Below, piece by piece: positions 8,604 to 18,395 of a stretch of 64,000 bases of DNA. The position numbers and the translations under genes were made by a program. Position 1 is the stretch's first letter. Each line of letters opens with the position of its first letter. Location of the stretch: positions 1 through 64,000 of the forward strand of contig NZ_JAIRBB010000008.1 of the NCBI RefSeq assembly GCF_022008395.1. Direction: 5' to 3'. Origin of the DNA: Aequorivita xiaoshiensis (GTDB taxonomy: Bacteria; Bacteroidota; Bacteroidia; Flavobacteriales; Flavobacteriaceae). The notes beneath the pieces were generated by a model, which worked only from the letters and a program-made list of their open reading frames with translations, did not search any database and was not told the origin of the DNA.

Positions 8604-10877
8604 TTAATTTTTCATCAATTTCTTAGTAGCAGTTTTGTTTCCGTTTTTAACCACTAGGAAGTACATTCCACTATCAATATAGTTGTAGTCTAATTGCTTG
8701 TTAAATACTCCTGAAGTATTAACATCGTCATAGATAAACTGATTGATAATTCTACCTCTTAGGTCATAAAGCGATACTTCGATGTTATCACTAGAATCCG
8801 GAGTAAAGCTTAAGTTGAATACTCCGCTAGATGGGTTAGGGTATACTGAGAAGTTCTCGAATGAGAAGTCTTCAGTACCAACAGTTCCTTCTACGATAAT
8901 TTTAGTATCGTTAATAGAGTAGAAAATATTATCAGAAGCCATAACCATAACTCTACCATTGTTTGTGTTTACGTTAGGTACGTTAACAGTTGCGCTTCCC
9001 GTGTTAGGAACATTAAGAGCAATTGTAATTGGATAAGTAAAACCTCCATCAGTTGAGAATTTAATATCAACATTAGAGCAGTTTACTGGAGCCGCATCAC
9101 TATTTGCAACATCCCAAGTAATAACTTCAGTACTTTGTGTAGTCCAAGTAATTGGGTTATTAGGGTCTGACTGAGAAGTTACTTTAAATGGTCCACTATT
9201 TCCATCAACAGTAACAAAAGTATTGTCACTTGCTGTAGCTCCACCACCGGCAGCGTTATCTCTTACAGTATATCTAAAGTTCATGTTTCTACCTACAGCA
9301 GGAACTGCTTCCCACCTGTTTGCTGTTGGAGGATTGTTTCCACCAAGGTCACCGGCAAGAACAAAATTAATTCTTGGCATAAATCTATCAGGTGAATCTG
9401 AAGGCTCTTCCGATCTAAATGCTGGTCCGCCAATTGAAGTATTTCTTGGTGGCATAGGAGCAATTTCAGTATTCATTTGTTCCCATGTATGAGTAAGTGC
9501 ATCGCCATCAGGATCTGAAGCCGTACCCATTAAGATAAATGGAGTAGACTTTGGAATTGTACGCCCAGGACCTGCATCTGCCAGAGGAGCTTGGTTTCCT
9601 GTTGGTGTTTGTACACCACATTGACCAACACCAGCAGAAATATTTATCCACATTTCTTGGATACTTCTTGCATGGAAATAATCGTCACTTCTACTCTGTA
9701 CGTTAGGGTTACAAATACCAGCATAAGCCATAATTGTAGATCCACTACCTGGTTCTACAGCTGTACTGTTATTACGGTTACCATTACAAGAGTTATTAAA
9801 AGTATGGTTAGCTCCATATTGGTGACCCATTTCGTGTGATACATAGTCAACATCATAAGCATCCCCTTTTGGACTGCTTGTACCTGTTACACCACGAGCT
9901 TTGTTAGGGGTACATGGAGATCTTAGCTGAGCTAAACCACCAGCACCTGTACTAAAGGTATGTCCGATATCGTAATTTGCAGGACCAATTTCAGCATCAA
10001 TCACAGTCTGACTTTGGTTGATAAGTGTTCCTGCATTGTTATTTGTAAATGGATCACTTGAAGCATTTAAATAAATAATGTCAGTATTGTTTGGTACTAA
10101 AATCATTGTAAGCGATAAATCTCTTTCGTAAATGCCATTAACACGTGTCATTGTTGCGTTAATAGCAGCAAGTACAGCGGCCTTTTTAACTTCGTCTGTA
10201 GCTGAAGCAGGTATTCCTTGGTCATTTAAATGAAATTGAGAATACTCACCCGTTGTTGCAACCGCTAGTCTGAAAGTTCTTAACATACCATCATTGGCAT
10301 TTCTTTCATTATAATTTGGCTCTGGTCCTACAGCTTCTTCAACTAAACACTCAAAACTTTCTGGGTTAGAAGGAAGTTGGTTAAGATTGTAAGAAATGTA
10401 AAAATCTTTGTTTTGTGTAAACGGATCGATGTAAACAGTAGAATGATTACCAGAAGAAATCATACCGTGTAATCCTAAGTCTGAAACACTAAAACGCGCT
10501 ACAGCAGTTGGGTCGTCGATACCTTTTGCAGTGTACGAACGAATGTTTCTGTATCTGTTTTGTAATTCAGGAGACATAACTGAAGCTTCATAAACGCGGA
10601 AACTCTGAAGTTCGCCGTTATTGGAAGGAAGCTTTATAATTACATTTGAATTTCCAGTATTTCTAGCTGGAGCTTGTGCTAATGCAGATCTTAGCGATGG
10701 AGTATTTAATTTGTATAGGCTGTATTCTGCAGGCATAGTTCTGCGAAATTCTTTCTGCAGAGACTCTGTGTCTGTGTTGCGGGCTTTCGTCCACAACGAA
10801 TTGTTCTGGGCACTTAATCCAAAGCTAAATAAAGCAATGATTAAAACCAGTAGTGGTTTAAAAGTACTTTTTTTCAT
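8604..10877 (-). CDS. Secreted reprolysin-like zinc metalloprotease with T9SS sorting tail
   Basis: The 757-residue product has a signal peptide (MKKSTFKPLLVLIIALFSFG, cleavage near SAQ), a propeptide-like region to about 200 and a catalytic domain with HEMGHQYGANH at residues 348-358. That is the HExxHxxGxxH zinc site of metzincins. A Met-turn candidate follows in STIMAYAGIC. After it come a PKD-like segment (ADAGPGRTIP, then SDPDGDALTHTWEQ) and a beta-sandwich region. The last ~75 residues are a type A T9SS sorting domain (VYPNPSSGVFNL ... KLMKN). It is expected to be exported by Sec, then by T9SS, and retained on or released from the cell surface. It probably degrades external protein; the substrate is unknown. 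Confidence 0.9.
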   Translation of the reverse strand: MKKSTFKPLLVLIIALFSFGLSAQNNSLWTKARNTDTESLQKEFRRTMPAEYSLYKLNTPSLRSALAQAPARNTGNSNVIIKLPSNNGELQSFRVYEASVMSPELQNRYRNIRSYTAKGIDDPTAVARFSVSDLGLHGMISSGNHSTVYIDPFTQNKDFYISYNLNQLPSNPESFECLVEEAVGPEPNYNERNANDGMLRTFRLAVATTGEYSQFHLNDQGIPASATDEVKKAAVLAAINATMTRVNGIYERDLSLTMILVPNNTDIIYLNASSDPFTNNNAGTLINQSQTVIDAEIGPANYDIGHTFSTGAGGLAQLRSPCTPNKARGVTGTSSPKGDAYDVDYVSHEMGHQYGANHTFNNSCNGNRNNSTAVEPGSGSTIMAYAGICNPNVQSRSDDYFHARSIQEMWINISAGVGQCGVQTPTGNQAPLADAGPGRTIPKSTPFILMGTASDPDGDALTHTWEQMNTEIAPMPPRNTSIGGPAFRSEEPSDSPDRFMPRINFVLAGDLGGNNPPTANRWEAVPAVGRNMNFRYTVRDNAAGGGATASDNTFVTVDGNSGPFKVTSQSDPNNPITWTTQSTEVITWDVANSDAAPVNCSNVDIKFSTDGGFTYPITIALNVPNTGSATVNVPNVNTNNGRVMVMASDNIFYSINDTKIIVEGTVGTEDFSFENFSVYPNPSSGVFNLSFTPDSSDNIEVSLYDLRGRIINQFIYDDVNTSGVFNKQLDYNYIDSGMYFLVVKNGNKTATKKLMKN

Positions 10878-11112
10878 TTTTAGGTATAATTTTTATGAAT
10901 GTTTAGAATTGTAAATATAAGAAACCTTTAATAGATTTAAGGAAAATTTAAGAGGTTATGTATTGAGTTTAGTAGATAAATATTGGTATTCAGCTCAAAA
11001 CGACCTTTTATTCTCTACTCAAGTATTCCAATAATTATATGATTATAGCCTTGTAAAGCCGTACATCTTAAAAATTATCTGAGAAAAAACTGTAGAACTA
11101 ACGCACTAATTT

Positions 11113-13554
11113 TTACATCGAATACATTATTACAGAATCTGCACCCCCTTTAACCACTAGGTTTGTAGTTCGTTTTCCTTGACTTAAACTCGCTTCTGAA
11201 GTTCCATAAACAGGAAACCCATTTTGAAGTTTTCCATTTTCATCAAAAACATAAACCTTTTTCTCTTGAGTTTCGGTTATGGTAGTGTAGTAATTTCTGT
11301 TTATCTTATAAAGCTGAGGTTGTGTGTAGATTCCCAATGGCAATTCTGCTAGCTTGCCATTTATACGCAGTAAATTATCGTCCAGAGTAGCCTTTGTGTT
11401 TCCAGAAATTGTAAACCAATAATTAGCACCAACATCTAATTTTAAAGATGACACTTTACCGTCTGGAGTGATTCTTTCTTTAGTGTTTTCTTTTGTAATT
11501 ACCACAAAAGTGTTGTCCTCTTCAGCAATTGGAATACTTGAAAAATTGAATTTTTTAGAAACTGAAACCCTAGATTTCCCAACGCGACTTAAAATATTTA
11601 AACTACCGTTTTCTTCGGCAATTACGATATAATCCTTACTTCCCATTCTAATGTGAATTGGCGATTGTACTATCGAGCTTTTCGCTTTCTTAAAACCAAA
11701 GCCTGTAACAAGTTTTGCGTTTTTATCGTACATAAGCACTTCCTTGTCCTGAATAACTACAAAACGATAATTTCCATTGTTGTCGTAGTCAAACACTGAA
11801 AGGGGTTGTGTTACCTCATCTTTAAACTTTATAGGAAACGATTTTGAATCTTTTCCATTTCTATCTAATAGGTAGAAAGCACTCTTAGTGGTAAACGCAA
11901 TGTGTTTGTTTCCTGAAATGGAAACTTCTTCAACTTCGCCGAGTACTGCAGAATCTAGGTTTTTTGACCAAAGAATTTTCCCGCTTTCAGAAATGAAGTA
12001 AAGTTTATTCGTAATATCCTGTACCACAATTTTACTTTCTCCATTCTTGGTTTTAACGAGTTTCGGAGCATTTAAAATCGTGTTTTCAAGTTTTACATTG
12101 AATTTTTCTGAAACTTTTTCTGACGATTTTTTTACATTGCCACCTACTTCTTTGCAGCTTAAAGTAACGTGAGCGAAATTGCGATCGTAGCTAAATTGTA
12201 TAGCTGCTAGTGGAAACTTTTCAAATGAAATTTTCTTAAAAGTATTGTCATTTTCAAAAAACAGAGATAGGGACTCAGATAAATCTCCTTGTAATTTTAA
12301 AACTAACAATGAAGAAGCGGTGCTTAAATCTACAATAGTGTTTTCAAAATATGATGTGTTTTGTAATGTATTGTTGTTTTGATAATCACTGATAATCTGT
12401 TGCGCAGAAATTTCACTTTCTGTAAAAACGAAAAAATTATCCAATTGAAATACATAGTTAGCTTTTTCCGAATTGATAAGTGGTGAAAAGGTTTCTGCAA
12501 ACAATTTTGGCTCGCTAAAACTTTTAATTTCAACTTCACGAAATGAACTTTTTGAAGTAACAAAGCGGGCTAATGCATCGCTTGTTAATAAGGCGTCAAT
12601 GCTTTTTATGAAAATTGCAGATTCTTGTTTAAGTTCGATTATCCCAGCCTCACTTACCGACCCGAATATACCAGTGGTTTGTATAGGTTTTGTTTCACCT
12701 TTATAATGGCGAATTTTTTCTTGAATACTTTCTGCGTCGTTAAAGGTAAAGCTTAAAGCACTTTTTGCATCCGAAGGGATTAACAGCGCAACGTCATTTT
12801 GTTGTGGTATCTGACCTTCAAAAATATTAAGCAGTTGAGGAATAGTGTCTGTAGCCATGCTTATTCCAGTTGCTGTAAAACTCTCTGAAGAAAAGTTAAT
12901 GTCTAAAGCGCTCCAAGATGTGAAATTTATTTTTATTGAGTCATTTATTGCCTCTTTTTTGCCGCGCAGTAAGGCTGTAAAATCGTTGGAGGACGGTAAA
13001 TTAAACACTTTTTTAAAGGTGGCATCACGCTCGGTCTTCCCATTTAAAATGTCCTGAATAATTTGTTGGGACGACGAAACAACTAATACACTATCAATAA
13101 TTGTTGAATAAGCTGTGTTTTCATCAATTGAAACCCTTTGAAATGACTTTTTATCTAACGTTAAAGTTTCAACAGATTTGTTTTTAACAGAATCTAACTG
13201 AAATAGTTTATCTGTGTGTTTTGTGATAAAAGTATAAGCAGAAACAGAATCATTAATTTTATTTATACTTAAAAGACTCTGAGAAGTTGGGTGAAGGTTT
13301 TTAAATATATTATTCTTTTTAGTGAAATAAGAATAGATTTCGGTGTTTTCGAACTTAGAAAGCAGTGCACTATTTTCTATATCTGCCTGTAAGTTTTCGA
13401 AATTTGAGATCTTAAAAACTACAGCGGCATTTTCTGGAACAAAATCCATTAGTGTTCCTGTTTTTGAAGGTGAGTTATCACAACTTGCAAAGACTCCCAA
13501 AAGGATTGGGATGAAAAGTAAAACCGCGAATAAATTTCTATTAATTTTTCCCAT
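11113..13554 (-). CDS. Large lipoprotein with C-terminal beta-propeller-like region
   Basis: The 813-residue product has the lipobox FASC with lipidated Cys25. Residues ~30-490 resemble the DUF3352 type of envelope protein (opening DFVPENAAVVFKISNFENL), with many alternating Ser/Phe/Lys beta strands. Residues ~490-813 contain repeated blades such as KLYFISESGKILWSKNL and KVYVFDENGKLQNGFPVYG, typical of PQQ/WD-like propellers. The combination suggests a periplasmic scaffold or binding protein; no catalytic residues are evident. It lies upstream of, and separate from, the T9SS protease on the same strand. Function is unknown. Confidence 0.75.
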   Translation of the reverse strand: MGKINRNLFAVLLFIPILLGVFASCDNSPSKTGTLMDFVPENAAVVFKISNFENLQADIENSALLSKFENTEIYSYFTKKNNIFKNLHPTSQSLLSINKINDSVSAYTFITKHTDKLFQLDSVKNKSVETLTLDKKSFQRVSIDENTAYSTIIDSVLVVSSSQQIIQDILNGKTERDATFKKVFNLPSSNDFTALLRGKKEAINDSIKINFTSWSALDINFSSESFTATGISMATDTIPQLLNIFEGQIPQQNDVALLIPSDAKSALSFTFNDAESIQEKIRHYKGETKPIQTTGIFGSVSEAGIIELKQESAIFIKSIDALLTSDALARFVTSKSSFREVEIKSFSEPKLFAETFSPLINSEKANYVFQLDNFFVFTESEISAQQIISDYQNNNTLQNTSYFENTIVDLSTASSLLVLKLQGDLSESLSLFFENDNTFKKISFEKFPLAAIQFSYDRNFAHVTLSCKEVGGNVKKSSEKVSEKFNVKLENTILNAPKLVKTKNGESKIVVQDITNKLYFISESGKILWSKNLDSAVLGEVEEVSISGNKHIAFTTKSAFYLLDRNGKDSKSFPIKFKDEVTQPLSVFDYDNNGNYRFVVIQDKEVLMYDKNAKLVTGFGFKKAKSSIVQSPIHIRMGSKDYIVIAEENGSLNILSRVGKSRVSVSKKFNFSSIPIAEEDNTFVVITKENTKERITPDGKVSSLKLDVGANYWFTISGNTKATLDDNLLRINGKLAELPLGIYTQPQLYKINRNYYTTITETQEKKVYVFDENGKLQNGFPVYGTSEASLSQGKRTTNLVVKGGADSVIMYSM

Positions 13555-13558
13555 AAAA

Positions 13559-13566
13559 CAAAAATA
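13559..13566 (-). promoter_or_regulatory. -7 element directly before the propeller lipoprotein gene
   Basis: CAAAAATA on the plus strand reads TATTTTTG on the minus strand and ends 4 nt before the ATG at 13554. This is the same spacing as at the YqaE-like gene and rlmN. Confidence 0.5.
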
Positions 13567-13666
13567 GCAATGTAATGCAATCGTTTAGCATATTGTTTAA
13601 ATAGTTTATTGACGGGTTGTCAACAGTTCTCCTCCATAATTGATACACTATTATTAAGGAGATAAT

Positions 13667-14266
13667 TTATAAATCTAATAAAGTTGGGTCGGGTAGGAGT
13701 TTAAAGCTTTTCCTGTGAAAAATTGAACTCCCTAATTCGCGAATAGCTTCCCGGTGCTCCTTGGTTGGATATCCTTTGTTTTTCTTCCAGTTATAATGCG
13801 GAAATTTTTCGTGGATTTCATGCATAAACTCATCGCGATGGGTTTTTGCTAAAATAGAAGCTGCTGCAATATGCAAATATTTTCCATCTCCTTTTACTAC
13901 ACATTCAAATGGCGTATCGTTAAAAGGTTTAAACTTGTTTCCGTCAACCGCAATAAATTCAGGAGGTGTAGATAGACCTGCTATCGCTCGATGCATTCCT
14001 AAAATAGAAGCATATAGAATGTTTATTTTATCAATTTCATCCATCATAATATGTACTACAGAGTAGCAAATAGCTTCTTTTTCAATAATAGCTCTTAGTT
14101 CTAATCTTTTCTTTTCTGAAAGTTGCTTGCTGTCTGTTAAAAAAGGATGCTGGAAATCGTCGGGAAGAATTACAGCCGCCGCCGTTACAGGTCCAGCCAA
14201 ACAGCCGCGGCCAGCCTCATCGGTGCCGCATTCTAGAAGATTGTTGTTTATTTTTAGTTTAAGCAT
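13667..14266 (-). CDS. rnhB: Ribonuclease HII
   Basis: RNase HII removes ribonucleotides from DNA and RNA from RNA-DNA hybrids. The 199-residue product has the catalytic DEAGRG motif at residues 16-21 and later the conserved [13 protein letters not shown] segment with its acidic residue. Length is normal. An in-frame ATG at 14284 would add MRFVFS upstream; 14266 gives the usual N-terminus MLKLKIN. It shares the strand of the propeller lipoprotein, about 110 bp upstream of it. Confidence 0.95.
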   Translation of the reverse strand: MLKLKINNNLLECGTDEAGRGCLAGPVTAAAVILPDDFQHPFLTDSKQLSEKKRLELRAIIEKEAICYSVVHIMMDEIDKINILYASILGMHRAIAGLSTPPEFIAVDGNKFKPFNDTPFECVVKGDGKYLHIAAASILAKTHRDEFMHEIHEKFPHYNWKKNKGYPTKEHREAIRELGSSIFHRKSFKLLPDPTLLDL

Positions 14267-14284
14267 ACTAAATACAAATCTCAT

Positions 14285-14857
14285 TAAATTTTATAAATCC
14301 GGCTAATTAAAAAACACCAAATATTTAAAATCCAAATTCCAAAATTTCAAAATTCTTCTCTATGTCATTTTAAGTGGGTTGTTTGTTAAAAATTTCAAAT
14401 TTTGAATGGTATTCTATGGTTTAGCAAAATTTTACGTAAAAAATGATGTGAGTGGAGGATTAAGCAAACTTGCGTCAACCGCTAAAATTATTTTAATTTT
14501 AACAGTTTAAAATCTATTAGATATAGTGTATAAATTTAAGTAAACCCTTAGTTTACGCCGTAACGACGAAAATTTTTAGTAAAGTTTTGTTCTGCCTAGA
14601 CTTTTTATGGTTCGTTTTTTCTGGCTATGAAAAAAAATGAACAATTATATTTACATTAATCGATTATAATAGTTATTACATTATTAATTAATGCTAAACT
14701 TAATATACCTACTTTAATTAATATGATATTAAAATTCCAAAATTTTACCAAACACCCTTTTCAATTGAAATTTTGACTTTTCATTTCTGGAGTTTATTTG
14801 AAATTTAGATATTGTTATTTGAAATTTTTACCAGTTCTCTTTCAATTAAAAATAAAT
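14285..14857. other. AT-rich intergenic region without a gene
   Basis: About 570 bp of very AT-rich DNA separates divergent rnhB and the porin gene. I see no credible frame and no RNA gene. Both ends carry poor-complexity stretches built from AATTCCAAAATTT and TTGAAATTTT. Those at 14318-14361 and 14727-14820 look like decayed copies of one simple sequence in both orientations. The right end holds the porin promoter. Confidence 0.55.
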
Positions 14858-14865
14858 TACCTTTG
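14858..14865 (+). promoter_or_regulatory. Candidate -7 element for the porin gene
   Basis: TACCTTTG is an exact TAnnTTTG, 19 nt before the chosen ATG at 14885. Its presence there argues against the longer in-frame start at 14798. Confidence 0.55.
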
Positions 14866-14884
14866 CCCAAAAGTTATCTCGAAG

Positions 14885-16768
14885 ATGAAAAGACTCCTAT
14901 TGCTACTTCTTATTTTGTTCGCTTCGGGAACTGTGTATTCGCAAAATAACACTCCCAAAAAGGATAAACCCCCAATAGATTTTTATAAAATCATTTCGCA
15001 CGATAGAGATACTACTTATGTAGATACCACACTTAGTATTTATAAGAAATACAAATTTAATTATTTGCGAAGAGATAATTTTGAATTATTACAGTTTTCC
15101 AACGTGGGTCAAACCTATAATTCACTAGCGTATTCCTTTTATAAATTAAACTTAAAACCACTTTTTGCAGCGCAAGCGAGACATTTTAACTATAAGGAAA
15201 TTGAAGAAGTAAACTATTTTAATGTGCCTACACCGTTTACCGAGTTGTATTTTAAAACAGCTTATAATCAAGGGCAGCAATTAGATGCATTTTTCACGGT
15301 AAATACCTCACCGCAGTTTAACTTTTCTATTGGTTATAAAGGAGTGCGATCGCTTGGAAAATATCAAAATATATTAACGAGTACAGGAAACTTTCTTTTT
15401 ACTTCCAATTACCGTACAAAAAACAACCGATATGTCATTCGGGCTCACGTTGCAGCACAGGATTTAATGAATCAAGAAAATGGTGGTTTAACAGATAATT
15501 CACTGCGATTATTTATGAATGGTGACCCTGAGTTTAGCGACCGAGGTAGATTGGATGTAAATTTTGAAGATGCTGAAAACAAACTAGAAGGGCTTCGTTT
15601 TTACGCAGATCATTATTATGAACTACTCAGCCAGCGCGATAGTACAAATTATTCTGTTTTAACAATCGGAAACGTGTTAAGCTATGAGGATAAGTTTTTT
15701 GAGTACAAGCAGGACACCCCCTTTAGTACCTTTGGTCCGTCGTATAAAAATGCCGATTTGTACACAAAAACAAAGCTAGAAGATTTTAACGTAAAAGCTT
15801 ACGCCGACTATAACAGTTCATTGTTGGGAAAAATTACTGCTTGGGCAGGTTATAACGATTTTAATTACGGGTATAATTCGGTTTTAATTCTCGATGAAAA
15901 TAGAATTACAAATAGGATTAAAGGAAATATTATAGAAGCTGGAGCAGCATACGAAAAGGAATATCGCGGGTTTAAATTATCAGGAAAAGGAGCAATTAAT
16001 ATGGCTGGAGATTTTGATGCAAATTACCTGCAGGCCGCTGCTTCATACGACTTAAATGAAGAGTACAATGCGAAGGCATCTATAACAACTCACTCTGTAG
16101 CTCCAAATTTTAATTTTCAATTATATCAAAGTGATTACCAAAATTACAATTGGAAAACCAATTTGAACAATGTAAAAACGCAAGAACTAAAGTTTGAGAT
16201 AAACACCAAGAGGTTTGGAAATGCTTCTGTGAGCTATACAGGTATTGACGATTACACCTACTTTGGAATTAGAGAAAACGACAGTACTCCGTCACCAATA
16301 CAAGCTTCTGAGCGTGTAGATTACTTAAAAATAAAAGCGCAAAAAGAATTTACATTTGGGGTTTTTGCTTTGGAAAATACAATAATGTATCAGCAGGTTT
16401 TTAATGGAGATAATGTGTTTAACGTGCCTCAATTAATTACTAGAAACTCACTATATTATCAAGACCATTGGTTTAAACGTGCGTTGTTTATGCAAACGGG
16501 AGTTACGTTCAAGTATTTCACCGAGTATAATATGAATGCTTACGATCCTGTGCTTGCTGAATTTTACGTGCAGAACGATCAGAAACTCGGAGGGTATCCA
16601 TTGGTAGATGTATTTTTTAACGCTAAGATTAGGCAAACCCGTATTTATTTCGTGTACGAAAACCTTACCTCCTTATTTGGCGGGAATAACGATCACTTTG
16701 CCGCACCAAGACAGCCTTATCGCGATGCAGTATTGCGCTTTGGATTGGTTTGGAATTTCTTTTTATAG
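14885..16768 (+). CDS. Putative outer-membrane porin (Bacteroidota putative porin family)
   Basis: The 627-residue product starts with a signal peptide (MKRLLLLLLILFASGTVYSQ). The mature chain is rich in alternating aromatic and polar residues and ends in VLRFGLVWNFFL, a typical beta-barrel C-terminus with terminal aromatic strands. Features such as the opening FYKIISHDRDTTYVDTTLSIYKKYKFNYLRRDNFELL match the Bacteroidota 'putative porin' family. It should form an outer-membrane barrel; the substrate is unknown. The frame extends 29 codons upstream, but that part lacks a signal and overlaps the promoter. Confidence 0.85.
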   Translation: MKRLLLLLLILFASGTVYSQNNTPKKDKPPIDFYKIISHDRDTTYVDTTLSIYKKYKFNYLRRDNFELLQFSNVGQTYNSLAYSFYKLNLKPLFAAQARHFNYKEIEEVNYFNVPTPFTELYFKTAYNQGQQLDAFFTVNTSPQFNFSIGYKGVRSLGKYQNILTSTGNFLFTSNYRTKNNRYVIRAHVAAQDLMNQENGGLTDNSLRLFMNGDPEFSDRGRLDVNFEDAENKLEGLRFYADHYYELLSQRDSTNYSVLTIGNVLSYEDKFFEYKQDTPFSTFGPSYKNADLYTKTKLEDFNVKAYADYNSSLLGKITAWAGYNDFNYGYNSVLILDENRITNRIKGNIIEAGAAYEKEYRGFKLSGKGAINMAGDFDANYLQAAASYDLNEEYNAKASITTHSVAPNFNFQLYQSDYQNYNWKTNLNNVKTQELKFEINTKRFGNASVSYTGIDDYTYFGIRENDSTPSPIQASERVDYLKIKAQKEFTFGVFALENTIMYQQVFNGDNVFNVPQLITRNSLYYQDHWFKRALFMQTGVTFKYFTEYNMNAYDPVLAEFYVQNDQKLGGYPLVDVFFNAKIRQTRIYFVYENLTSLFGGNNDHFAAPRQPYRDAVLRFGLVWNFFL

Positions 16769-16938
16769 TTTCAGGACTTCAATGCTGTTTTTTATTTATG
16801 TTTTTCACACAAATTTAAATCAAGCGACTGGTGAAATATAAACTTTGATTGGTTTTCGATATAATTTGAGTGTTGGGATATTACTTTGTAATTACCCAAG
16901 CTGTCTATCACATTGTAATTTATAAAACATTAAGACAT

Positions 16939-16968
16939 AAAAAAAACCCTTGAATTTTCAAGGGTTTT
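16939..16968 (-). terminator. Intrinsic terminator of the acyl-CoA dehydrogenase gene
   Basis: An 11-bp stem AAAACCCTTGA / TCAAGGGTTTT (16943-16953, 16958-16968) has a 4-nt loop. On the minus strand it is followed by eight T. On the plus strand the T-run is shorter, so it may also end porin transcripts. Confidence 0.85.
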
Positions 16969-17011
16969 ATAATATCTAAGAAAGTATTTTGCTTAAACCA
17001 GATGTTTCAAT

Positions 17012-18154
17012 CTAGTCTCGTAGTAATCCTCTAGAAATAACAATTTTCTGTATTTCTGAAGTACCTTCGTATATCTGTGTAATTTTTGCATCACGCATTA
17101 AACGCTCTACGTGGTATTCTTTTACGTAACCGTTTCCACCGTGAACTTGAACTGCCTCAACAGTAACGTCCATTGCAACTTGACTAGCGTAAAGTTTAGC
17201 CATTGCGCCGCTCATATCGTAGTTGTTTCCTTGATCTTTATCCCAAGCAGCTTTCATTACTAAATGGCGAGCAGCTTCAATGCTGGTGTGCATATCAGCT
17301 AATTTAAATGCGATAGCTTGATGGTTGCAAATTTCTGTACCAAAAGCTTTACGTACTTTAGAATACTCACGAGCTAAACCGTAAGCACCAGATGCAATTC
17401 CTAAGGCCTGAGAAGCGATACCAATACGACCTCCAGAAAGTGTTTTCATGGCAAATTTAAAACCGAAACCATCTTCGCCAATTCTATTTTCCTTTGGCAC
17501 TTTTACATCGTTAAAAATTAAAGAGTGAGTATCACTACCTCTAATTCCTAATTTATCTTCTTTAGGACCAACTTCAAAACCTTCCCAGCCTTTTTCAACT
17601 ATGAAAGCATTGATTCCTTTGTGTTTTTTCTCTTTATCAGTTTGAGCGATTACTAAATAGAAATCTGCAGACCCACCATTGGTAATCCAGTTTTTTGTTC
17701 CGTTTAATACGTAGTGGTCACCTTTATCTATTGCTGTAGTGCGCTGAGATGTAGCATCGCTACCTGCTTCTGGTTCGCTTAAACAGAAAGCGCCAAGCTT
17801 TTCGCCAGTAGCTAGCTTGGTTAGGTATTTTTGTTTTTGCTCTTCAGTTCCAAATTTTTCAAGACCATAACAAACTAATGAGTTATTTACTGAAACAATT
17901 ACAGAGCAAGAAGCATCAATTTTGCTCAACTCTTCCATAACAAGAACGTATGAAACAGTATCCATTCCGCCTCCACCGTATTTTGGATCTACCATCATTC
18001 CTAGGAAACCGAGTTCGCCCATTTTTTTAACTTGTTCGGCAGGGAATTTTTGTTGGTTATCACGTTCTATTACACCTGGTAAAAGTTCGGTGCGTGCAAA
18101 ATCACGAGCTGCGTCGCGAATCATTAAATGTTCTTCGGATAGACTGAAATCCAT
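17012..18154 (-). CDS. Acyl-CoA dehydrogenase
   Basis: This FAD enzyme performs the first oxidation step of fatty-acid or branched-chain acyl-CoA breakdown. From the Met at 18154 (MDFSLSEEHLMIRDAARDFA) it is 380 residues, the normal length. It shows the FAD-binding signature CLSEPEAGSDA and WITNGG, and near the C-terminus QIYEGTSEIQK, in which the Glu is the usual catalytic base. The short-chain (butyryl-CoA type) subgroup is likely from the overall pattern, but specificity cannot be read directly. An upstream in-frame Met at 18199 would add 15 unconserved residues and overlap the -7 element. Confidence 0.93.
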   Translation of the reverse strand: MDFSLSEEHLMIRDAARDFARTELLPGVIERDNQQKFPAEQVKKMGELGFLGMMVDPKYGGGGMDTVSYVLVMEELSKIDASCSVIVSVNNSLVCYGLEKFGTEEQKQKYLTKLATGEKLGAFCLSEPEAGSDATSQRTTAIDKGDHYVLNGTKNWITNGGSADFYLVIAQTDKEKKHKGINAFIVEKGWEGFEVGPKEDKLGIRGSDTHSLIFNDVKVPKENRIGEDGFGFKFAMKTLSGGRIGIASQALGIASGAYGLAREYSKVRKAFGTEICNHQAIAFKLADMHTSIEAARHLVMKAAWDKDQGNNYDMSGAMAKLYASQVAMDVTVEAVQVHGGNGYVKEYHVERLMRDAKITQIYEGTSEIQKIVISRGLLRD

Positions 18155-18196
18155 AGGGCTTATTATAAGTGAAAATTGTGTTTTTATTAGAAAGGG

Positions 18197-18204
18197 CAAA
18201 GATA
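18197..18204 (-). promoter_or_regulatory. Candidate -7 element for the acyl-CoA dehydrogenase gene
   Basis: CAAAGATA on the plus strand reads TATCTTTG on the minus strand, an exact match, about 42 nt before the preferred start. Confidence 0.5.
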
Positions 18205-18395
18205 CTTATAAAATGTAAATTCCAAAAAGACAATTCCTAATTTATAAAGAAACATCAAACGCTACTTTTCAATAGGTTAGAGCATAATTCTGTCGATATT
18301 TATCTAATCTGAATTTTATTTAGAATTTGGTTCTCTTAATATGAAATTTTTAGTATCATCATTGGTATATTTAAATTTAAAATATTCTTCAAATT

